Both the position numbers and the translations under genes were made by a program. Below, one piece after another: positions 8,280-16,070 of a stretch of DNA of 21,912 nt; within the stretch, counting starts at the first letter, position 1; each line of letters starts with the position of its first letter. The DNA is taken from the IMG/VR virus record IMGVR_UViG_3300037585_003867, positions 1 to 21,912 of that record. One strand, written 5' to 3'. The notes beneath the pieces are model-generated. The model was given only the letters and a program-made list of their open reading frames with translations, was not told the DNA's origin and did no database searches. This DNA comes from a virus.

Positions 8280-8747
8280 TTATTCAGTTGTAAATTCTGT
8301 AACGTCTTCGTTAACAATAAAGGAGCCAGTAAGTATAGTCGTGTGAGTTACATCATCGGTTGATGGGCTAGTTATAATATACTGAAGATCATACACATAC
8401 CTACCAGAAGGTACTTTTATCATAGTTGTATATGGTATCTTGATACTTATTACCCCTGAATTTGTAATGTTTGATTCCGTAAGATAATTCATCTCTTCTA
8501 TATTCCCAATAAATAACTCCTGGTTATCTATAGATGGCTGACCTAAAACCGTAGATAAAACTAACCCATCGGCTCCGTCGGCGAAAGCGTTTGTACGTAC
8601 ATGCATAATAAACTGATACTGTGAAGAGATCAAAGTTAAAGCGTCCCCGTTTGCGTCACTTAAAGTTACATCCAAGCTAAAAGTATCCCCCCTGCGACAG
8701 GTGATATTTAATTTTTGTGCTATGTCTAGGTTTACCTTTTGTGCCAT
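8280..8747 (-). CDS. Small beta protein resembling a baseplate upper-protein N-domain
   Basis: 155 residues. After a short N-terminus comes NITCRRGDTFSLDVTLSDAN (about residues 14-33), then QYQFIMHVRTN: the 'RRGDTF.l.v.l.D.dG.p.dLtG.....' pattern seen at the N-terminus of BppU-like phage baseplate upper proteins. The C-terminal half has Ig-like strands (GVISIKIPYTTMIKVPSGRY, VYDLQYI). There is only this domain, with no receptor-binding part fused, so it may be a hub or adaptor that carries the fibres coded next. It is one base away from the portal gene. The match is by eye. Confidence 0.55.
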   Translation of the reverse strand: MAQKVNLDIAQKLNITCRRGDTFSLDVTLSDANGDALTLISSQYQFIMHVRTNAFADGADGLVLSTVLGQPSIDNQELFIGNIEEMNYLTESNITNSGVISIKIPYTTMIKVPSGRYVYDLQYIITSPSTDDVTHTTILTGSFIVNEDVTEFTTE

Positions 8748-8748
8748 T

Positions 8749-11139
8749 TTAATTCATTTGTGGGGATTCTTGCTCTAGCCCTTTGTCGGCCTGCTTCATA
8801 GCCATCTGCTGTTCGGCTTGCATTTGCTGTCGGCTATCTTTCTTTTCCTCTTTAAAAACATCTAACTTCTCCTTGAAGTTTTGATCATCCTCTTTGAATC
8901 CAAGGGTAGCCTGTGCTTTTATTATCTCTATTTCTTTATGTAGTTCATGTAGTGCTGTAGCTACCTGTATCTCAGCTTGAGCTTTTAATTGTATTTTTTG
9001 AGACTCTAACTGAGATTGCATTTGCATTTCTTGTTGCTTAGCCTGCGACGCTGCTTGCGATGCAGCCTGAGCTTGCTGTGATTGCATTTCTGAATTTTGC
9101 TGAGCTATAGCTTGTTGTTCTTTTTGTCGTTTTTTACGCTTTACTATAAGTAACCTCTCCGCCTGGTTTACATCTTTCATAGACCTAACCATCATAGCAT
9201 CCTCTAAATCTATTTCTTTTTGACCTAAGGCCACCTGTATACTTTGCTCTAAATATTGTTTATCCGCACTCTCCATCTCCTTATGTACCTGAACACCAAA
9301 GTTATACATGGGGAGGTTTTCAAAAGAGGAAAGCACCTTCATGTTTTCTTTACCTATAGCGTTTTCGTATATCGTCTTTAAAGCTGATTCGGGCGGAATA
9401 ATCTGTAAACATTTTACAACATCCTCACAAACCTTCTTATAAAGTATCATAGAAGCATTCGTGATATCATATATAGCGTTGTTACCCGCCGCTATAGCTT
9501 GCTCTCTCACCCCTACCAAATCGTCGCCTTTTGGTGAGGAGGCATCCATAGCTTCATTTATACCCGTCGTATCTCTAATTAATCTGAGGTAATGATTGTA
9601 TAAACCTATTAATTCATTAATATTCCTTATGCTATTCCCTATTTCACGTATAGGTGGATTTTGGTGACCGCCTTCTGGGTTCTTACTTCTGTAGTAGAAC
9701 ACACCCGTCTGCTCGTATATATCGTGAAGATCTAATGGTTGTAGCTCCCCTCCTTTACCTATTTCAACACCTTCTAACCCTTCAATATCAATAATTAACC
9801 CATCTGGCTTGGCTTTAGCTATAGCTTGCTGGATCTTTAAGTGAGTTATCTGAAGCATGTCAGCAAAACCTATACAGCTGTCTACCATAGACTTAGGCAT
9901 CATCCTACCTATATTTGTAGCTACTACAGAATAACAAAGTCTAGCTTTACTTATATCGTGTATGTTTTTAGGTACATTATATTTTTGACCATAGTTTATA
10001 ATATAGTCCGTCCCCATAATGTATTTACCTGAGTACACCGTAGTAATTTCCATCTTGTGTGGAGTACGCTCAAAAACACTACCTGGTTTATCTTTATATG
10101 AATACCCTTCGTAGAAAAAGTTTGAATTCCCATACTTGTTTTCTTTTTCCTCAAAGTACATACAATCTACAGAAAGGAATTCAAAATCAAGAACATCAAC
10201 GGTGTGCTCATCATACCCATAAATAGACTTCTTAGACGAAGTATCATATTGCGTAGAGTATGGGGAGGGACTATTACCTTTAGATTTTTTAGCTATTTTA
10301 GAAAAATCCTCCTCTGTAAGTTCACCTCCAGCCAACCTCTTTAACTCCTGTATCGGCATAGTTTTTATACTACCCGCATACACTAGATCATCAAAGCTAG
10401 GATCTTCCGTATAACTGTGTATAAATTTGGCTGGGTCTATATATTCTGTTTGTATCCCATAGTTAGGATCATTTGTTCTACGAACTACAGCTATACCTAA
10501 AGCAGCTAAGTCATTTACGCAACGTCTAAAAACACTATCATTAAAGTTATTCCAAGATAGGGTCATATTAGTAGCTATCTGAGCTGAAATTTCTGCATCC
10601 AGCTTAGTATTTGTCTCTAAAAATATCTCCGCTTCCTCTAATGTATCAGGTATTTTGTCGGGGTCTTTATCTAAAATTAACCCACCTGTTTGCTCTTTTA
10701 ACTCTTTCAGCTGATCCTTCATCTGGACCTGCATTCGGAGGCGGTTCTTCTCTTTATCTTTTTCCGAAGAAGATAGAGGGTCTACCGCTTCAAGATTAGG
10801 GTAAGGGTTTTTAGACAGAATTTTATTTACTACTATCCTTACAAATTTTGGGAGAACAGGTACAGGCGTATAATCTAGGTTTAATAAACTACCATCCGCC
10901 GCATTTGGATCTAAGGAATTTAAAAGCCTTTTGTATATATCCGTATTTTGAACCCCTTGAGCATAATCTCTGTTCTTTTCAAAAGTCTTGCTTCTTTTTC
11001 TATGTAAAGAATTCTCCTCATTCGTAGAATTCCATTGACTTTCTATAGCCTTGGCGTATTTTAAGCCATAAGCTTTTTCGTCTTTTAACTCCTTTGCTAT
11101 TAAAGGGTCAGGGAATTTACCAATACGATTGCTTCTCAT
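8749..11139 (-). CDS. Portal protein
   Basis: 796 residues, long for a portal. It should form the ring at one head vertex through which the terminase pumps DNA. Supporting stretches: an N-terminal clip/wing region with RIVVNKILSKNPYPNLEAVD, a middle region with PIREIGNSIRNINELIGLYN followed by HYLRLIRDTTGINEAMDASSP, the '[RT]..[ST]GINE..dgS.p' signature of portal stem regions, and KGDDLVGVREQAIAAGNNAI just after. The last about 130 residues are Gln/Ala/Lys-rich coiled coil (for example QQNSEMQSQQAQAASQAASQ), which fits the barrel found in podophage portals. It follows the terminase gene with a 39-base gap that holds a promoter-like box. Confidence 0.85.
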   Translation of the reverse strand: MRSNRIGKFPDPLIAKELKDEKAYGLKYAKAIESQWNSTNEENSLHRKRSKTFEKNRDYAQGVQNTDIYKRLLNSLDPNAADGSLLNLDYTPVPVLPKFVRIVVNKILSKNPYPNLEAVDPLSSSEKDKEKNRLRMQVQMKDQLKELKEQTGGLILDKDPDKIPDTLEEAEIFLETNTKLDAEISAQIATNMTLSWNNFNDSVFRRCVNDLAALGIAVVRRTNDPNYGIQTEYIDPAKFIHSYTEDPSFDDLVYAGSIKTMPIQELKRLAGGELTEEDFSKIAKKSKGNSPSPYSTQYDTSSKKSIYGYDEHTVDVLDFEFLSVDCMYFEEKENKYGNSNFFYEGYSYKDKPGSVFERTPHKMEITTVYSGKYIMGTDYIINYGQKYNVPKNIHDISKARLCYSVVATNIGRMMPKSMVDSCIGFADMLQITHLKIQQAIAKAKPDGLIIDIEGLEGVEIGKGGELQPLDLHDIYEQTGVFYYRSKNPEGGHQNPPIREIGNSIRNINELIGLYNHYLRLIRDTTGINEAMDASSPKGDDLVGVREQAIAAGNNAIYDITNASMILYKKVCEDVVKCLQIIPPESALKTIYENAIGKENMKVLSSFENLPMYNFGVQVHKEMESADKQYLEQSIQVALGQKEIDLEDAMMVRSMKDVNQAERLLIVKRKKRQKEQQAIAQQNSEMQSQQAQAASQAASQAKQQEMQMQSQLESQKIQLKAQAEIQVATALHELHKEIEIIKAQATLGFKEDDQNFKEKLDVFKEEKKDSRQQMQAEQQMAMKQADKGLEQESPQMN

Positions 11140-11165
11140 TGTAAGATAAGTATAATTACTTTATG

Positions 11166-11173
11166 CAAATATA
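11166..11173 (-). promoter_or_regulatory. Candidate -7 promoter box between terminase and portal
   Basis: TATATTTGC on the minus strand in the 39-base gap (11140-11178), 26 bases before the portal ATG, nearly the same distance as the box before the head genes (27 bases). It matches the Bacteroidota TAnnTTTG box; a clear TTG 20 bases upstream is missing. It may start a portal/fibre transcript. Confidence 0.4.
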
Positions 11174-11178
11174 GTGAA

Positions 11179-13299
11179 TCATCCTAAAACATTATATTTC
11201 CTAAAAAACTTCTTTTCCGAAAAACTAACTCTAGGTTTTGGTTTTGCCTTTTGCGCTGCAAGAAGGGCTAATCCAGAACTTATAGTGAGGTCGAACTTTG
11301 TTCTATTGTCTATTTTAAACCCTATCCAATCTTCTAAAGTTTTGTTAAAATACATCGCACCGTTCTCTCCCGTGTCTCTATTTATACCTACATGAGAATG
11401 TACGTATGCTTCTATGGAGTGAGCATGAGCCTGGATGACGTCCTGAGAATTAGAAGGTATACCTTTTGTTTTAACCTTCATTGTAGAGTTAGGTGCTTTT
11501 AAGTGCTCTGGTCTATTCATTAGGTAGCCATCGTAACCTCTTGTCTCAAAGTATCTTGCTATACCGTACTTATTGTTCTCGATTAAGATAGGGTATCCGT
11601 AAAATACAGCAGACATAAGAACATCTTCATAAAATATTTTAGCTAAGGGTGGGCGTGAAGCATACTCCAACACAAACGTGTTAGATGGGTGCTCCATATT
11701 AAACTTATTGTATAAATGTAATGCCCCTTTAGACCCTCTACCATCTACGGTAGCATCAAGATCATATGAGTCAACACCTCCACAACCTATGTGACTGTTT
11801 GGTGGTAACCGCTTACCCCTCTCTATCCTTTTTTGATTACGGAGCTCTTCTGGGGGTAACCAGGATATTCTAAATCTACCTGCTGAATCTGGAGAAAAAA
11901 CCACCTCGGTATCCTTCTCCCCATTTTTCCATAAAAAATTACCGCTTACTACAGGGTTAGGAAAAAGCTCATCGTTATATTCTATTTGCTCATATATCTT
12001 GCCTATATTAAACAAGCTGCCTTCTATACTATCTCTAAAAGCTTCGTCTTCTGTAAAAGGGAACTGCCTCACTACCTCGTTAAGTTCAGAAGCATCTTCT
12101 TTAAGTGATTCTCTTTCATTCTTGAGATATGTCTTTGCCCCAATCTTAACTGGATCACCATCTATACCCTCTTGTTCTTTTTTTGGGTCTTGTATAACAG
12201 GATGTCCATGCATATCAAAAAACCCTTCTAAAGATTCATATGCGGGAATAAACAGCCTATATAGTCCCGTTCTAGTCCTCCCATTCGCGTTCCTCTCCAG
12301 AGGATTCGAATCCCTCCATAGGTCTTTGTACTGGCTTCCGCCTTTGTCCATTGGATTTACCGTGCTTCCGACCAGAGCCTTCCCCACGATTTTTCTTCCG
12401 ACGATCAAACACGTCCGTTGAATCCTCCAAGCGTCTCTTATGTCTGTAGGTCTTTCCCATTTTCCTGCTTCGTCTAAATACAATATGTGTAGCTTCTCAC
12501 CATCGTATGCGTTATTAGTTGTGTTTTTCCAATTTATAACCGTATTAAGAGCTTCCCCTATCTGTGAGGTTTTGTTCTTTTTGGTTATTCGTTTCGACGG
12601 TTCCCTAAAAGCTAACTCCATACGCGGATTAGTTGTACCATCTTGTATAGGTTTAAAGAAGAAAGGGTAGTTTCTAAACATGTAAACCACCTTCTTCATA
12701 AATATGTTTTCTTGTGCGTCCTTCCCCGTCTTCGACTGTATCCCCATAAGCTTATCTTTAACCTGTGTAGCTTCATCAACAAGTACAGCAGAACATATAT
12801 TGGTGTACCCAGAACGACGACACTTAGTATAAAGCTGGCCAATACAACGAGGATCAATCTCGCAAGCAGCCATGTGTAAAAATATCTCACGTTGAAAATT
12901 TAGAAAATAAGGGTAACCAATATCCAGCTTCGTCCACTGAAGCATCATGTAATGCCTCCCCGTAATATATATAGGTTCACCGTTGTTATAAAACCAAAAG
13001 CCCTCACGCCTGCGCCGAAACTCTTCCTCGACATATGGACGAAACCTCTCTCGAAACTCCCTCGGCATTTCCGCCCACTCATCCATAGAACGAATACGAG
13101 ACAATTCCTGCGGCATAGGTGTCCTCTCCCACATTTGCAAAGACTTTGGTTTTTTATATCCGAAAATTTCTTTCTTAGGCGGCCTTTTCGGAAGACAAAT
13201 GAGTAAATCACCGAGCTCGATAATTTCACCTTCCGTACCGCTGGGACAAACCTTGATAGCAGGGTCATCATACTCCTCCAGATCTAATAAGACAGACAT
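11179..13299 (-). CDS. terL: Terminase large subunit
   Basis: 706-residue DNA-packaging motor: an N-terminal ATPase and a C-terminal RNase H-like nuclease that cuts concatemers. Visible motifs: a deviant Walker A loop TKCRRSGYTN (158-167), in which the usual Gly-Lys-Ser/Thr reads Gly-Tyr-Thr; Walker B HILYLDEA (271-278) with the catalytic Asp-Glu; a coupling-motif candidate ALVGSTVN (309-316). The nuclease centre is marked by GCGGVDSYD (Asp510), a second acidic site in LIENNKYG (Glu574) and Asp670 in FDLTISSG. All parts are in frame, so the gene looks intact. A substituted Walker A is common in terminases of Bacteroidota phages. It comes right after a small zinc protein whose stop overlaps its start (base 13299). 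Confidence 0.92.
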   Translation of the reverse strand: MSVLLDLEEYDDPAIKVCPSGTEGEIIELGDLLICLPKRPPKKEIFGYKKPKSLQMWERTPMPQELSRIRSMDEWAEMPREFRERFRPYVEEEFRRRREGFWFYNNGEPIYITGRHYMMLQWTKLDIGYPYFLNFQREIFLHMAACEIDPRCIGQLYTKCRRSGYTNICSAVLVDEATQVKDKLMGIQSKTGKDAQENIFMKKVVYMFRNYPFFFKPIQDGTTNPRMELAFREPSKRITKKNKTSQIGEALNTVINWKNTTNNAYDGEKLHILYLDEAGKWERPTDIRDAWRIQRTCLIVGRKIVGKALVGSTVNPMDKGGSQYKDLWRDSNPLERNANGRTRTGLYRLFIPAYESLEGFFDMHGHPVIQDPKKEQEGIDGDPVKIGAKTYLKNERESLKEDASELNEVVRQFPFTEDEAFRDSIEGSLFNIGKIYEQIEYNDELFPNPVVSGNFLWKNGEKDTEVVFSPDSAGRFRISWLPPEELRNQKRIERGKRLPPNSHIGCGGVDSYDLDATVDGRGSKGALHLYNKFNMEHPSNTFVLEYASRPPLAKIFYEDVLMSAVFYGYPILIENNKYGIARYFETRGYDGYLMNRPEHLKAPNSTMKVKTKGIPSNSQDVIQAHAHSIEAYVHSHVGINRDTGENGAMYFNKTLEDWIGFKIDNRTKFDLTISSGLALLAAQKAKPKPRVSFSEKKFFRKYNVLG

Positions 13300-13484
13300 T
13301 AGTAGCTGCTACCATTCTTATTCATTCTCCCTAAAGATGGGAAACCCGTTTTTGGTTCAGCTAGATCCATATATTGCCCACAAGGACATTTAATGTCGCT
13401 AACAACTTTTCCGTCTACTATCTTCGCTGTTACTTTAGTAACACTTTCTTCGTGCTCTAAGCAATTACATTGATACTTTGCCAT
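13299..13484 (-). CDS. Small zinc-binding-like protein beside terminase
   Basis: 61 residues. Two short Cys pairs, C6-x-C8 (YQCNC) and C33-x-C35 (KCPCG), are spaced as for a single zinc site, with the strand pair TKVTAKIVDGKVVSDI between them. The tail is G-F-P-S-L-G-R. I recall similar small proteins next to terminase genes of Bacteroidota phages, but no function is established to my knowledge. It may help terminase assembly or DNA binding. Its stop codon shares base 13299 with the terminase start, so the two are probably translationally coupled. Confidence 0.6.
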   Translation of the reverse strand: MAKYQCNCLEHEESVTKVTAKIVDGKVVSDIKCPCGQYMDLAEPKTGFPSLGRMNKNGSSY

Positions 13485-13489
13485 TTTAT

Positions 13490-13747
13490 TTAATTTTTCT
13501 TTTTACACCTACAGCCTTTGCGCTTAGATTTTTTTAATCTTGATTTTTCTTTCCTCCCCCTGTTTACGGAGGGGTCTTCCAACCTTGTCTTTAATTTTCC
13601 CCCTTCATAATAATGGTGAATGTCTTTTTTTGGGGAATAACCTAGCTTTTTTATTAATTTCATGCGCCTGCCATTTCTAGCTGCACGTCTCTTCTTCTGC
13701 ACTGGTGAAGATTGATGATCTTTGTATTCCTTTTTATAATCCCTCAT
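13490..13747 (-). CDS. Small basic protein, probable degenerate HNH-type nuclease
   Basis: 85 residues with a very high share of Lys and Arg. The N-terminus MRDYKKEYKDHQSSPVQKKR, with RAARNGRRMK, followed by KKDIHHYYEGGKLKTR and then N-R-G-R-K-E-K-S-R, follows the plan of short phage proteins of the type 'dYkkeYk.fqsSp.qkkrRa.RNk.R', usually ending in D[IV]DH.dGN...N...S..KNR, which are regarded as HNH-like nucleases. Here the first His pair is present (D-I-H-H), but the Gly-Asn and later Asn-Leu are altered, so activity is doubtful. It ends KKSKRKGCRCKKKN. It overlaps the HNH gene before it by 4 bases (ATGA). The role may be DNA binding in packaging. Confidence 0.6.
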   Translation of the reverse strand: MRDYKKEYKDHQSSPVQKKRRAARNGRRMKLIKKLGYSPKKDIHHYYEGGKLKTRLEDPSVNRGRKEKSRLKKSKRKGCRCKKKN

Positions 13748-14208
13748 TCTTCTACAAAGTTAAGGAAAAGTTCTAGTTGCTCAACTATAGGAGTGTGTTC
13801 TTCTTGAACTTCCTCCTGGTCAATATATTTACCCGCCCCCCAATTTCCAGACCTTCTTTCTTCGTGGTGATGTATAGAGTGACAGTTTGCACACAAAACC
13901 TCACATTTTTCTATTTCAGCCCTTACGGTCTTAAAAATATATCCCTTCCCTATGAGTTGAGCAACACTTCTCTTTTTTGTCTCAGAGTCTCTATGATGAA
14001 GATGCAAGCACCGCGTATCCTTTATTCCACAATTAGAACACCCAATACCTTCTTTATAATTATCTACCCATTTGTATATTTTACGCTTTTGTTCTGCTAT
14101 ATTCTTTGCGGTGCAAGGAATGCAAGATAAAAACGTACCCGTACCCTTATTGTTTGAATAAAACTCATCCTCTTCTTTTAATCTTTGACAAGTTCGGCAA
14201 CGTTTCAT
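13744..14208 (-). CDS. HNH endonuclease-like protein
   Basis: 154 residues. Two zinc knuckles: C4-x2-C7 with C29-x2-C32 at the N-terminus, then C57-x2-C60 with C106-x2-C109. Between and after these lie CLHLHHRD (67-74) with the first catalytic His of an HNH fold, and CEVLCANCHSIHHHEE (102-117) with the central Asn and final His. So the complete H-N-H zinc-finger core is present. Next to the terminase it could serve, as HK97 gp74 does, to stimulate terminase cutting; alternatively it is a free-standing homing endonuclease. Both ends overlap neighbours by 4 bases (ATGA), which argues for a resident operon gene rather than a recent mobile insertion. Confidence 0.8.
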   Translation of the reverse strand: MKRCRTCQRLKEEDEFYSNNKGTGTFLSCIPCTAKNIAEQKRKIYKWVDNYKEGIGCSNCGIKDTRCLHLHHRDSETKKRSVAQLIGKGYIFKTVRAEIEKCEVLCANCHSIHHHEERRSGNWGAGKYIDQEEVQEEHTPIVEQLELFLNFVEE

Positions 14209-14495
14209 TTTGAAAATCTCTCGGCAAAACCACCAGAATAATCTTTAGTTTGCTCTATTTCTCCGCTTTCTTTTAAGTCTTTAATCATCTGTTCCAGGCG
14301 CTGTCTCTCAATAAGCAGTTCCTTACAGTCTGTTGCTGTTTGCTTTATAGACTGAAGTTCTGCTTTACGAGCGCTACCGTTTATCTCTGGGTCTACAGGT
14401 TTTTTAACCTCATCAATCATATTGTTTATGGCTATTTCCATACTCCCCATTAACCTAGTAGCTGCGCTTATGGTTGTAAATTTAGTTTTCGACAT
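14205..14495 (-). CDS. Small coiled-coil protein, possible terminase small subunit
   Basis: The frame is open from an ATG at 14513, but the ATG at 14495 (MSKTKFTTISAATRLMGSM) is preferred because it overlaps the previous gene by only 14 bases. That gives 96 residues: an N-terminal helical segment, a linker around PVDPEINGSAR, then a charged helix (SIKQTATDCKELLIERQRLE, then QMIKDLKESGE) with coiled-coil character and a short tail. No helix-turn-helix is obvious. Lying four genes before the large terminase, it could be the missing small terminase, but equally an unrelated assembly factor. I do not recognise it. Confidence 0.5.
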   Translation of the reverse strand: MSKTKFTTISAATRLMGSMEIAINNMIDEVKKPVDPEINGSARKAELQSIKQTATDCKELLIERQRLEQMIKDLKESGEIEQTKDYSGGFAERFSK

Positions 14496-15078
14496 ATAAC
14501 AAATCTTCTGCACGGGTGCGGTAATACTCCTGCCCGTCTATAATTATACGATAATCCCTATTTTGCTTAAACCCTACTATATCACCAGGTACAACACCTA
14601 TCTCATCAGCTTCTTTACATGTGTATGCCACCTCTCCTTTGGTAGGTAATTTTTCCTCTAGCTCTACTATCTCTATAATATCTGACTTAAGACTTAATTC
14701 TTCTTGCTCTATAGATTTTAGTAAGCACCACCCAGTTAAACATCTTATTTTGCTATCCTTCTGGCTTTTATACGCTATAGCTTGGTTGGATATAGCGTTA
14801 TTGGGATCGTAGTTTACTATATAAGTATCATCCTCTTCTGTAAATATTTGACCGTTGTTGTTTCCACCCAATACAACTAAATGATGAAAATATAATGTAT
14901 CCCCCACCTCTACCCCTGTGTCGTATTTAAACGGTACAGCCATAACGGGGGCTTCTGTTGTTCTGTTAGCAAAATCATTAAATTTTGCATCAACATACAG
15001 TTCAAATCCGCTTTCCGTGGTAATGGTGTCCTTAAGTCTATTTTTAATTTTTACAACAAACAGATTAAATGTTTTCAT
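14482..15078 (-). CDS. Tandem GroES-like co-chaperonin
   Basis: 198 residues that read as two GroES-type beta-barrels. The second half is the clearer: GWCLLKSI (about 116-123), a loop S-L-K-S-D-I-I-E-I-V-E-L (129-140), GEVAY, then VVPGDIVGFKQNRDYRIIID (162-181) and GQEYYRTRAEDLLYVEN, which follows GroES 'VKVGDIVLF.kyggt.vkiDGeeYl.lreeDILAvl'. The first half shows the same order: NLFVVKIKN (5-13), a loop with GFELYV, then VEVGDTLYFHHLVV (56-69) and DDTYIVNYDPNNAI. GroES itself has about 97 residues, so the length fits a duplication. Likely role: replacing or modifying host GroES on GroEL to fold capsid proteins, as T4 gp31 does. The second domain's IIEI could be the GroEL-binding tripeptide. 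Confidence 0.75.
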   Translation of the reverse strand: MKTFNLFVVKIKNRLKDTITTESGFELYVDAKFNDFANRTTEAPVMAVPFKYDTGVEVGDTLYFHHLVVLGGNNNGQIFTEEDDTYIVNYDPNNAISNQAIAYKSQKDSKIRCLTGWCLLKSIEQEELSLKSDIIEIVELEEKLPTKGEVAYTCKEADEIGVVPGDIVGFKQNRDYRIIIDGQEYYRTRAEDLLYVEN

Positions 15079-15081
15079 TTT

Positions 15082-15321
15082 TTAAAAATTACAATCAAAC
15101 TCTAGCATACACGGCATACCATCTATAGCTTTCCATAAGGTTTGTATACCTTCATCATCTTCCATATATACTAAATACCTGTTTTTCCCATGATTGTGTA
15201 AGTGACGCTCATCATCCACGATTGTACTAACTTTTCCAGATCCCGCCCTCATACCAACGTAATAAGCCATAGCGTCTTTAGGGTCTCTACCGACCACAAT
15301 TTTTCTAATAAGTCCTTCCAT
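15082..15321 (-). CDS. Conserved-looking small protein, unknown
   Basis: 79 residues, MEGLIRKIVVGRDPKDAMAY then YVGMRAGSGKVSTI, with a later His-rich turn (DERHLHNHGKNRYLVY) and an acidic end. A single alpha/beta domain without Cys pairs (one Cys each in GMPCML and FDCNF). It lies 3 bases after the stop of the preceding 106-residue gene and 3 bases before the co-chaperonin gene, so it is in the same transcript. I have the impression of having seen this GRDP.AM.Y.VG pattern in other Bacteroidota phages, but I know no function. It may be linked to the co-chaperonin by position. Confidence 0.55.
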   Translation of the reverse strand: MEGLIRKIVVGRDPKDAMAYYVGMRAGSGKVSTIVDDERHLHNHGKNRYLVYMEDDEGIQTLWKAIDGMPCMLEFDCNF

Positions 15322-15322
15322 T

Positions 15323-15643
15323 TTATTCTAAATCTATACCCGTTCCGTCTAACAAATCATCTATACCATCATAACCTTTGTTTTTTCCGTTAGTATTATC
15401 CCAGGTGCTATTAATAAATTCTAATATACTATCTAATTCTTCTCTTGAGTCTAAACTATAGCTGTACATAGCTTGTAGTCTTGAGTTACCAAATATGTCA
15501 GTATCTACTAACCCTGTAACCATTATCGACATAACCCTATCCTCCATCCCATGTTTTTTTATAACATCCTCCATTTTGTCAGATAAACGCTGTATTTCTA
15601 AGAAAAAAGCCTGTTCTTCCATATCTTTACGTAATAAATTCAT
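15323..15643 (-). CDS. Unknown 106-residue protein
   Basis: Acidic protein of 106 residues: a helical N-terminus (EIQRLSDKMEDVIKKHGMED), a beta part (RVMSIMVTGLVDTDIFGNSR, with L-Q-A-M-Y-S-Y-S-L-D after it) and a disordered Asp/Gly-rich tail (IDDLLDGTGIDLE). The first ATG is at 15643; a second ATG at residue 8 (15622) gives 99 residues. The 15643 start lies 4 bases from the start of a gene on the other strand, inside the palindrome CATTTAAATG. The product is not recognised. It opens the block that leads to co-chaperonin, HNH and terminase. Confidence 0.5.
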   Translation of the reverse strand: MNLLRKDMEEQAFFLEIQRLSDKMEDVIKKHGMEDRVMSIMVTGLVDTDIFGNSRLQAMYSYSLDSREELDSILEFINSTWDNTNGKNKGYDGIDDLLDGTGIDLE

Positions 15644-15647
15644 TTAA

Positions 15648-16070
15648 ATGCCAAAAAGTAAAGTTCCTAAGAAAAAATTATTTAGAGAGTCATCTAGATT
15701 AAATCAAAGATACATAAAAAGAAACTACCTTAAGAACCTCAGGAAAATACTTTTATCCACACAAGAGAGTTATGATGTGTTTCAGAAAGAAATTATGTTT
15801 ATGATGTGGGCTTATGACCTAGAATTTTGGACTCTAGATTATGCAGCAAAAGAATATAAGGTTAGTAAAAAGAAATTATCTGAAAGGACTGTTTTTCCGT
15901 TAGTTAAAGTAGGTTATATATACAAACACTTTGATAAACTTACCCCTTCAGACACATACGAAGACCATCTTTTCAGAGAGGAAACAAAGTTTAACTACAG
16001 GGTGAGGTACGCTTTAACTCAAAAAGCTAGACTTTTAGTGCAAAGGGTTTATCGAGATCTAGAAAGCTAG
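15648..16070 (+). CDS. Winged-helix-like DNA-binding protein, lone plus-strand gene
   Basis: 140 basic residues. After a Lys/Arg-rich N-terminus (KSKVPKKKLFRESSRLNQRY) the segment DLEFWTLDYAAKEYKVSKKK (about 57-76) and LSERTVFPLVKVGYIYKHFD read like a helix-turn-helix with recognition helix, and RYALTQKARLLVQRVYRDLE near the C-terminus reads like the wing and final helix of MarR-type proteins ('y.LT.kGr.lv.rv...l'). So a transcription regulator or DNA-binding structural protein is likely. The start is 4 bases from the start of a minus-strand gene, and the stop shares CTAG (16067-16070) with the stop of the next minus-strand gene. It is thus wedged into the late module antisense to everything around it. 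Confidence 0.65.
   Translation: MPKSKVPKKKLFRESSRLNQRYIKRNYLKNLRKILLSTQESYDVFQKEIMFMMWAYDLEFWTLDYAAKEYKVSKKKLSERTVFPLVKVGYIYKHFDKLTPSDTYEDHLFREETKFNYRVRYALTQKARLLVQRVYRDLES

Noticed and set aside
8102-8317. Leu-rich 71-residue minus-strand frame, looks like a membrane protein
   Set aside because: It is an out-of-frame reading of the Ser/Thr/Val repeats in the 420-residue fibre-like gene.
11999-13271. Several frames of 60-140 residues on both strands within the terminase gene
   Set aside because: The terminase frame is intact with all motifs in order; the others show no family pattern and overlap it fully.
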